Shown: positions 56,965 through 64,000 of the stretch, piece by piece
How positions within the stretch are numbered: position 1 is the stretch's first letter
How the letters are laid out: the number at the start of each line of letters is the position of its first letter
Origin: Diphasiastrum complanatum
Lineage: Eukaryota > Streptophyta > Lycopodiopsida > Lycopodiales > Lycopodiaceae
DNA: 64,000 bases
Assembly (NCBI GenBank): GCA_029204225.1
Contig: CM055109.1
Location: forward strand, 4,240,299 to 4,304,298
Direction of reading: 5' to 3'
The notes under the pieces: model-generated
The model's input: the letters and a program-made list of their open reading frames with translations, nothing else
What the model was told of the DNA's origin: nothing
Database searches by the model: none
Position numbers and translations under genes: made by a program

Positions 56965-57084
56965 TAACAATCTCCCATGAAGAATGCATCTTGGTTTCGA
57001 AGGGGGGCTGGAACCTTGGACCAAAGAAACTTAAAATGCCAAGCTAACCAACTGAGCTAACCTAACAATCTCCCACGAAGAATG
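56965..57084. repeat. 22-bp direct repeats flanking a 76-bp tRNA-like segment
   Basis: taacaatctcccatgaagaa (56965-56986 in full) recurs with one change at 57063-57084. Exactly 76 bp lie between. The arrangement resembles a target-site duplication around an insertion. Confidence 0.75.
56987..57062 (-). ncRNA. tRNA-like sequence (tRNA pseudogene or SINE head)
   Basis: The minus strand begins GGTTAGCTCAGTTGGTTAGC, an A-box match, and 24 bases later carries AAGGTTCCAGCCC, close to the B-box GGTTCGANNCC. Box spacing fits an RNA polymerase III internal promoter. The acceptor stem does not pair within the 76 bp, so it is not an intact tRNA gene. A tRNA-derived SINE fragment or reverse-transcribed tRNA is likely. 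Confidence 0.5.
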
Positions 57085-57189
57085 GCAAAGCTATCATCAA
57101 TAACTAAGTCCCAACAACCAATAAGGACGACAAGAGTTCTCACACAACGATCCCAAGGAATACCAAATCAATAACCCAAAAAATGAATG

Positions 57190-58111
57190 TACACAGGCCC
57201 TACTTATACTAAAATGGGAAAATGAAGTGGGATTCGAAAATCAAGAGAGGATCTAGAGGGAAAATAGTGCGCCCTCCTAAAGGGGCCCCACTCCACATAA
57301 TAAGTCACCACAATCCACGTCATGTATGTGCCAGGTTCCAATAGGTCGGTAATCCAGTAGTCCATAACGAAAAACTTTGCCCCCAATGTAGGGAACATAG
57401 AAAATGGAACCAATACTAGCAGAAAAACAACAACAAGGCTTCGCTGGAGTAGGAACATGTACATAATCAAGAGCACTTTGAGAGGAAATAGTAGTGGCCA
57501 TGCCCGATCTAATAGGAGAGATGTATGGTAAAAAACATCAATACTCTCCCATGCAGCCCCCTCAATAGATTATAGGACGACCATCCCACTGGACTAAAAA
57601 CTGAACTTGTTGTCACCGACAACTTTGCAGCAGCTGACCTGTAAAATAGCAAGAGGCAAAAGTCGAAAAATCTCTAAATTAGCATGAAAACTGGGATTAC
57701 GAGGAGCATCACCTTCAATAGCAGTACCTAAGAGACTGCTATGAAATATATCACAGACCCAAGTGGTAGGAGGAAGCTCAAGGCAATATGTACTAGGGTT
57801 GAGTCGTTCAAGAATCATGAAAGGTCTATAATAAGGTGGTGTGAGCTTCTTAGTGGAAGCCTGACCTAAAGAAAACGATATTTCGCAAAGCATAATCTGA
57901 GATAAACAGGACATGGTGACCATGACAATCACGGCAGACTTATACCTCTGCTAAATTTGTTGTAAATGAGTAGCATCATAGGAGATAAGCTCATGAGCAC
58001 TAGAAAGATAAGAGGAAATAGTAACAGGTATACTTGGTAGAACCAAGGAATAACCGTGAGTGAGCAGAAAAGATTATTGATTAGTTTGATTAGGACAGAT
58101 ATGAAAATCAT
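57190..58111 (-). mobile_element. 3' end of another chromovirus-like gypsy element with LTR part
   Basis: 58111-57594 on the minus strand reads YDATHLQQI, KLTPPYYRPFMILERLNPST, YCLELPPTTWVCDIFHSSLL and, near 57605-57550, a VQWDGR-like chromodomain-type end. These are the integrase C-terminus and beginning of a chromodomain. Downstream, 57250-57293 matches the 51929-51968 LTR block, and TATAAGTAGGG near 57205 matches that LTR's TATA region. The LTR is therefore related to the one at 51723-52206. Element boundaries are not resolved. Confidence 0.75.
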
Positions 58112-58519
58112 GTTTTACAGATGATTTCTTTGCTATACACTTCAATTTATCCAAGAAAAGCCCTCTTTTCTATTTTGCAGGCACTGCATAATTAATTGAT
58201 TTGTGTTTTCCTATCGTTGATTAGTTAGGACAGACCTGAAACATCATAATTTAAGCATGTTTTCCTTGCAGTGCTTTCTTTTTAGCATAGGAAATATCAA
58301 TTTCTTATGATCTGCAAATCATTAAAAAAGAGATTTTTTCATTTCTTTGTTGCATATAATGAAAATCAGCATGCAAGAATCTTAATATCTTTGCTGTTTT
58401 TTATTCTTAGATTGGATCTTTGATCATCATTTTATCATAGAGAGCCGAGTACCCAATGTGGCTGCCTGTAACCTTTCATATGGTCAAGGCAACACTAATG
58501 TCATTAAGCTCCACTCTCA
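58112..58519. other. No recognisable gene
   Basis: AT-rich spacer between a minus-strand gypsy end and a plus-strand Copia fragment. Confidence 0.4.
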
Positions 58520-59275
58520 CTTATGATCTACTTGCAGAATAGTTTTTACAAAAGGAAGCATTGCAAGAAAGTTATGGTAGGGGTCCTGGTTCTTCAAGTA
58601 GTGATGCTCTTACCTTTGTTACTTCATACACAAACTCTAATGCCATAACTAAAAAACAAAGCAAATAAAGAGTTATGGAATTTCTGTGGCATATCTTCAC
58701 ACATTGAGAAAAATTACTAAAACAAGAAGAAGCAACTATTTAGAGATGGAAATGCAAGTGCAGATTCTTTTTTCAGAGCAAAACTCAAAGGTTTGTCTTT
58801 ATTGCACAAAGGGTGGTCATACGGAAGAGGAGTGCTGAGCAAAGATTTCTGCTTCTGCGCTAAGAGCCTCAAAAAACATAAAGAAGAGGCTAATCCTGTT
58901 TTTGATGAATGTCCATTAGATGACTTGTCTTTATTTACCTAGGAACAAAACTTAGATTATTGGATCATTGATAGTGGTGCCGCTTCTCACATGTCTTATC
59001 ATGGTGAGTGGTTTTCTGATCTTGCAAAGAGTGGAGCAGAAAGCAAGGTACTACTAGGAGATTCTAGTACTCATCAAGTTCTTGGTAGAGGTGATATAAA
59101 ACTGCAATGTCCTGGCTCTGAAGTGAATAACTGTGTTATTAAGAGTGCCCTTATATACCAAACTTAACGAGAAAAATGTCAAGTGTTGGTAGTACAACAG
59201 ATGCTGGTCATAAAGTTGAGCTTTACAATGATAAATGTGTGATCCGTTCTCTCAAGACTGGTCCCAAATTTCGGT
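58520..59275 (+). pseudogene. Degraded Copia gag-knuckle and protease fragment
   Basis: The plus strand reads VCLYCTKGGHTEEEC (about 58795-58840), a CCHC knuckle. It then reads LDYWIIDSGAASHMSYHGEW (about 58950-59010), the Copia protease box, followed by VLLGDSSTHQVLGRGDIKL. Stops and frame changes are frequent. Homology ends near 59275, where minus-strand gypsy sequence begins. Confidence 0.8.
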
Positions 59276-59284
59276 GTCAACCAC

Positions 59285-59650
59285 TAAGGCTAAGTGAACC
59301 ATATACCAACGGTCACTGACTTGGTGGCCACCTTGAGCTTTTGCACAAGATGAGAGGTGCTTCCTGAGTCTAATTATACATTAACGTATTCCGCTGATAT
59401 TTTGCACTGAAGGCACAACAAATCATTAGGCTCAAAAGATAATGTACTAAAGTGACATTTACGCTTAAAATCTTCAATCAAATCAATTTCAAGTTTTTTG
59501 AGATTTATTTGTAGGTAAATCAATAGCAATCGCAACAAGTGATGAGTTGTTCCTCCAATCTGGGCAATTCCTCATGAGATGCCTTGGACTTTTACAAATG
59601 AAGCAAAGGTTTTATTTGCAAAAGAATCTAACCCACACTAGGCTACTATC
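59285..59650 (-). pseudogene. Gypsy gag knuckle and retropepsin fragment
   Basis: The minus strand reads LCFICKSPRHLMRNCPDW (about 59610-59557), a CCHC knuckle. After breaks it reads YVNV, a stop, then LDSGSTSHLVQKLKVATK (about 59370-59317), a retropepsin box. It is in the opposite orientation to the adjoining Copia fragment, so the junction near 59280 joins two unrelated elements. Confidence 0.7.
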
Positions 59651-60149
59651 ACAAACAATACCAATCCATGATCATCCTTATTCGGCTATCTTTGAATTAC
59701 TATCCACACAACTGATTTGAATGACTTCAAACATTATCATTATGTCTAACAATGATTTAGACAACAAGACACTACCAAAAATAGTCAGAAGACTGCTTAC
59801 AGTGATTTTCTTAACAGAAAACCTGTTACCAGAAATTAGAATAATTCTAGAAATAATGCAAGAACAACTCTGGAAAAAAAACGGATTCATTATCAGCAAT
59901 TTACTGCCAGAAAAACATAACTTAGCAAAACACATATACAACATTTTTTTTCAGAAGTTCTTTTCCTTACAAAATCTAGAATGAATCAGCAATAAAGATC
60001 TAGGAAAGAGACGTTAAACAAACAATTTCCATAAACCCTATTATCTTCAAAATTTGTTGTCAGAAATCTGATTTCTAAGGGGAAAAAGGCAAGGTTCTAG
60101 ACAGCGGTTTCAAACAGACAATTATTGATACTCGCCACTCTACTACTAT
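59651..60149. other. No recognisable gene
   Basis: AT-rich. Frames of 87-88 residues are open on both strands at 59678-59984 without any motif. Confidence 0.4.
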
Positions 60150-60375
60150 TTAAAAGATAGCATCATTGGGCACTTTTTCTTCCGATTTGGCACCCTACTT
60201 GGTGGAAGTTGTGAGAGTCATTTCAACACCTATTGTTTATTGGATTTTCTCCTACTATTGGTAAACACTTATTCCTACTTGGCACCCTATTTGGTTGGCG
60301 TTTTGATAGGTTCATCATCTATTGATTGCTACATTTTATACTACTATTGGGCAACTATTCTTCTTATTTGGCACC
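60150..60375. repeat. Diverged tandem repeat of about 90 bp, two to three copies
   Basis: The word ttggcacc with surrounding text (attcctacttggcaccctat, ctactattggg) recurs near 60187, 60279 and 60368, giving periods of about 92 and 89 bp. Confidence 0.6.
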
Positions 60376-60436
60376 TGAAGAAACAAAGTGTTTCTGAATA
60401 CAAAGCCTTGCTAGCTTGTGGCCCCTCGACTGACGA

Positions 60437-60579
60437 ACATGTTCGCGAAACTCGAACATCTGAAGACACGAAACACGAAGAGTTTCGCAAACACGAAAGT
60501 CAACGAAGACAAAGACCAACATGTTCGCGAACTCGAACATCTAAAGACGCGAAACACGAAGAGTTTCGCGAACACGAAC
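60437..60579. repeat. 82-bp spaced duplication carrying an inverted repeat
   Basis: acatgttcgcgaa...gtttcgc(a/g)aacacgaa occurs at 60437-60498 and 60519-60579. Each copy contains opposed arms (gttcgcgaaactc and gagtttcgcgaac in consensus) around a loop of roughly 30 bases. Confidence 0.8.
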
Positions 60580-61440
60580 GATCCACGAAAAAGATTCCCT
60601 TGCGGTCCTATACGAGAGAAAGGCGAACGAGGTAAACGAAACCAACAGTGGAAACGAAACCCGTTCTGTCCTCGCGCTCCAAGGAGTACCACCAGAGATC
60701 ACGCAAGTACCAGAAGTACAGAGATCTGACCTGATGGCATGACGTCAGCAGATACTCCCTAGGTCATGGCTAAACTGCCACTCTTGTAATTCTCTGGTTA
60801 GTTGTAGATGGTTAATCACTCTAATATTAGATTTGCATAGAGAGACTGTACTTACTGAATAATACTTGACATATATCAATAGGATACACACTGTGTAACT
60901 AAGTAAGAAAAGAAGAACAAGAAGTAGTTTGATGCTAGTAAGCAATCAAGACGAAAACTGACAGAAGCTCCGCCTGCGTGCGAGAAGACAATTCTGTCTA
61001 GGATCAGAAGATCCGATTGTCCGCTAGTAAAGCGAGACTAATACTCGTGAGAGAACCGTGCTTCTCTCACGCCAACGCACTGTGTGGATTCGCATGCAGT
61101 GCCCTGAAGAAATCAGAGAAAATCAATATAGATTATTTTCCGGTTGTGTCTGATCTTGAATGTCGAATGCTTATGTTGTTTATTTTAATATGTCTGAGTT
61201 TCCTTGTTGAATTCCGCACCTTGGTTGAAATGAAGTCGAATGCTATATTAATTTTATGAACGTAGATCAGTAGTACCTGACTACCCTCTGGAGGATTGTA
61301 GGAGTGTTTCAGCTGGCAGTGCGCAGCGAACGCATTTGAACTCCATCCGAATCTCGAAAGAGAGTTGCGAATGTCTTCGTGAAATTTTTCTTCTCACGAT
61401 TCTCATCATTCGTATCGGATCACCGCTCGACTCCCAACAG
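60580..61440 (+). other. Probable 5' LTR region of the Copia element at 61.4 kb, start not fixed
   Basis: The stretch has no coding frame of note and ends CCCAACA at 61439, two bases before a primer-binding site, as an LTR should. A matching TGTTGGG start was not found upstream, so the LTR length is unknown. Confidence 0.5.
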
Positions 61441-61485
61441 TGGTATCAGAGCGCTGACTCGATTTTCTCATCAATGGTATCAGAG
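61441..61485 (+). other. Two primer-binding sites in tandem
   Basis: TGGTATCAGAGC, the exact complement of the initiator-Met tRNA 3' region, occurs at 61441-61452 and again at 61474-61485, 33 bp apart. The first is correctly placed next to the LTR end. Confidence 0.85.
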
Positions 61486-61592
61486 CCACCCTGTCATATT
61501 CTGACATAGCCGAAAAGCTAGCAGATCCAGGAGGCCAAGCATTCAGACAATCAACCAAATGACAAGAAAAAAAAAATCGACTTCAAGAAGCA

Positions 61593-64000
61593 ATGGCTTC
61601 AATCAACAGCATGTAGAACAAGATCTGCACTATACTTAATTCTTCAGGATCTAACTTTCTAGCCACACTGCTCACAAGATTTCAGACGAAATCAAGAAGT
61701 CAGATTATGATGCTGGAAGATCAGCTGACGAATCTGCAGTGGGATGGAAAAGACCTCACATCTTTCATGAGAAAGATGAAGGATCTGTTTCTATCACTAC
61801 ACAACTCAGGAGCAGAAAATGCAGTATCAGCTGAGAAGCAACTCACATATCTGTGGAGAGCATTGCCCAGATCTTTCCAGACAACACGAACCCTACTTGC
61901 GAAAGATCCTACCACGAACCTCGAAAAGGCGATTGTCGAGATTCGAGAGGAAGTCGAGGCCAGAGAGCATCTTGATCACAAAGATGGTTCTGACCAGGCA
62001 CTCTACGGCAACAAAGAAAAATCAAAGAAACAGTTCAAGCCTAAGAGGGAGTCGAATCAGAGGCAGGATCGTGACCAGCAAGCAGAGGGGACCAGCAAAA
62101 GCAACTGGAAGACCAAAGGAAGGTCGAAACGACAAGATGCCGACAAGAAGACCTGCACGAGATGCAGAAGAGACGGGCATATAGTAGATACCTGCTGGCT
62201 CAATTCCAAGATTGAGTGTATCCATTTCCATAAGAATGGTCATGCAGCCATGGATTGCCGCCAGAACCCAAGAAACAGATCAGCACAGAACAGACATGAG
62301 AACGATAATAGTTCTTCCTATGTCGAGGAGCCCGAGAGCTCGAAGATGGGCGAAGAAAGAACGAACAAAAATTGTTCGACCGCCTACATCTGTGAAGATG
62401 TGTGTGCAGCATCAACGTCTGACACACACGAGGTGATCCTGGATTCGGGAGCCACCTCGCACTTCGTGACATCAAGACGAATCATGTCTTATTTCAAAAG
62501 TGCAGATCCCTCAAAATTCATAGTTCTTGGAGATGGATCCAGACATCAAGTGAACGGCATTGGTTCACTCTGGCTCAACACCAACGGCAGAGATAGACGA
62601 CTCGAAGACGTTCTATTCGTGCCAACTCTGCAGCAAGACTTGCTCTCCGTAGCAAGAATAGCAGATGCAGGGATGCGTGTGACGTTTTCTAACGAAGCAT
62701 GCAACGTGATTGATGCCAGCACCCGCACACTCATTGCTCAAGGCAGAAGAAAAGAGAACCTATATCATCTGAAGGTACGCCTACTTGCAGATCAGGTGCA
62801 TCAGACTCATGACGACTCGCCAGACACTCTGTGGCACAGAAGATTCTGCCACATGAACTCAATGGCACTCTACCAGGCAAGTCATCATAGAGCAATAACA
62901 GGGGTCAGCATCTCGAATGCAACCAATTTGGCCACCTGTGATGCATGTTTGAAAGGCAAGATGTCACGCACACCATTCGTCAAAGACTCCTACAAAACAA
63001 CAAAGATTCTGGAGCTGGTGCACTCTGACATCTGCGGTCCATTCAACGTGATCTCAATAGGAGGTTCAAAATATTATATAACCTTCATTGATGATTATAG
63101 CAAGTTTGCCAGAGTGTGATTTATTCAGAATAAATTATAAGCACTCGACAAATTCACAGAATATGTGAATTGGGCTGAGAGATGCACAGGCAGCAAGGTG
63201 AAGCAAATCAGAACAGATCGAGGTGGCGAATATATCTCGAATCGCTTCATTGACTTCTGCAATGATCGTGGCATCATTCACAGAAGAACTGCAGCCTACA
63301 CACCGCAACACAATGGTGTTGCTGAATGAAAGAACAGGACCCTAATGGAAGCAGCCAAATGCATGATGGCCTATTCGAAGGCTCCAAGGGCACTGTGGGC
63401 TGAAGCAGTAGCTACAGCCGCATACATCCAGAACAGGACAGATAAATCTGGTGTTCCTCACACGACACCACATGAGCTATGGTGGGCTAAAAAGCCCAAC
63501 CTGTCTCACGTCAGAATATTTGGCTGTGCAGCATATGCACATAATCCTGATAAGCTTCGCAAGAAGCTTGATGAGAAAGCCGAGCAAGGGTTTCTGGTAG
63601 GTTATGACAATAATTCGTCATACTACAGAATCTACATGCCAGATACAAACACTGTGAAAACAGTGAGGGATGTCAAATTCGACGAGAGCAGGACAATGGC
63701 CAACGAAGACCCTGTTAGCTATGAAGTTATGGAAAGACAGTATTATGACCTGCCGCCAACATCACAGGGAGCAGAGGACGAATACGAAAACGAAGATTTT
63801 TGAGTCGTCTCCCATTCGAGCGACGAATCAGACGAAGAGAGATTCGAGAGGCAGCCTACCGTCGCAGTTCCTGTAAACCAAGATGGTTCCGGACCGAGTA
63901 GAGCAGACAAGGGCAAAGGCATAGCTGTTCCGGGAGGATCTCCCAGAAGGTCGACAAGACCACAAAGAGCGCCAACAAGATTTGTGCCAGGCAGCTCAGC
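61593..64000 (+). mobile_element. Ty1-copia element, gag to integrase, runs off the window
   Basis: One phase stays open from ATG 61593 to the window end apart from single nonsense codons: TAG 61614, TGA 63117, TAA 63138, TGA 63327 and TGA 63801. The 470-codon piece from 61707 has gag (LTYLWRALPRSF), a CCHC knuckle C150-C153-H158-C163, and a second knuckle with Phe174 where Cys is expected. It continues with protease VILDSGATSHFV (Asp246), pre-integrase LWHRRFCHMNS and integrase HSDICGPFN and FIDDYSKFARV. Beyond the stops come IRTDRGGEYIS, AAYTPQHNGVAE and FGCAAYAHNPDKLRKKLDE. The last visible text (GGSPRRSTRPQRAPTRFV) is the linker before RT. No frameshift is needed, so the element decayed recently and by point change. 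Confidence 0.92.

Noticed and set aside
59678-59984. Overlapping 87- and 88-residue frames on both strands
   Set aside because: Low-complexity, AT-rich text without a motif; mutual shadows.

Overview
This window looks like nuclear DNA of a large-genome land plant. The evidence is a complete A-type cytochrome P450 with a single GT-AG intron, a second plant-type gene with several introns, a block of plastid DNA (ndhA exon 2 and ndhI) decaying in the nucleus, and a dense mixture of decayed Ty1-copia, Ty3-gypsy and Helitron elements. The inserted plastid DNA carries ndh genes, so its donor plastid had not lost them, as Pinaceae and gnetophyte plastids have. A fern or another non-flowering plant fits best, but this is inference and I cannot name a species.

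Layout. 1-4 kb: a Helitron RepHel gene on the minus strand, with HUH and Y-x-x-K-Y motifs, broken by two in-frame stops and a 28-bp duplication. 4.9-6.4 kb: the plastid insert. 7.5-8.1 kb: a GT/GA microsatellite and a perfect 85-bp tandem duplication. 8.24-9.95 kb: the intact P450 gene, minus strand. 10-12.8 kb: no recognisable gene. 12.8-19.28 kb: rearranged Copia pieces in both orientations. 19.28-31.99 kb: a 12.7-kb GC-rich minisatellite built from units of about 10 bp, with roughly fifty palindromic GC hairpins. 32.0-40.7 kb: a gypsy-type LTR and leader, then a decayed minus-strand gypsy pol between inverted repeats. 41.3-42.9 kb: a Copia remnant. 45.5-46.9 kb: three 3' exons of a plant gene with one membrane helix. 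47.9-52.2 kb: a chromovirus-like gypsy with PBS and 5' LTR, minus strand. 52.3-60.6 kb: small retroelement fragments, a BED-type zinc finger, an unidentified coding-like stretch and a tRNA-like insertion. 61.4-64 kb: the 5' half of a Copia element running off the window.

Only two loci look like host genes: the P450, which appears complete, and the membrane-helix gene, whose 5' exons I could not find. Everything else is mobile or repetitive. Much of the decay is C-to-T or G-to-A, as expected from methylated cytosine, and short tandem duplications of 26-90 bp recur across the window.

The most unusual feature is the 12.7-kb array. It begins inside the reverse-transcriptase reading frame of a Copia fragment, ends against a gypsy LTR, and varies mainly at CG and CTG/CAG sites. 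I found no CRISPR array, bacterial operon, rRNA or intact tRNA gene.
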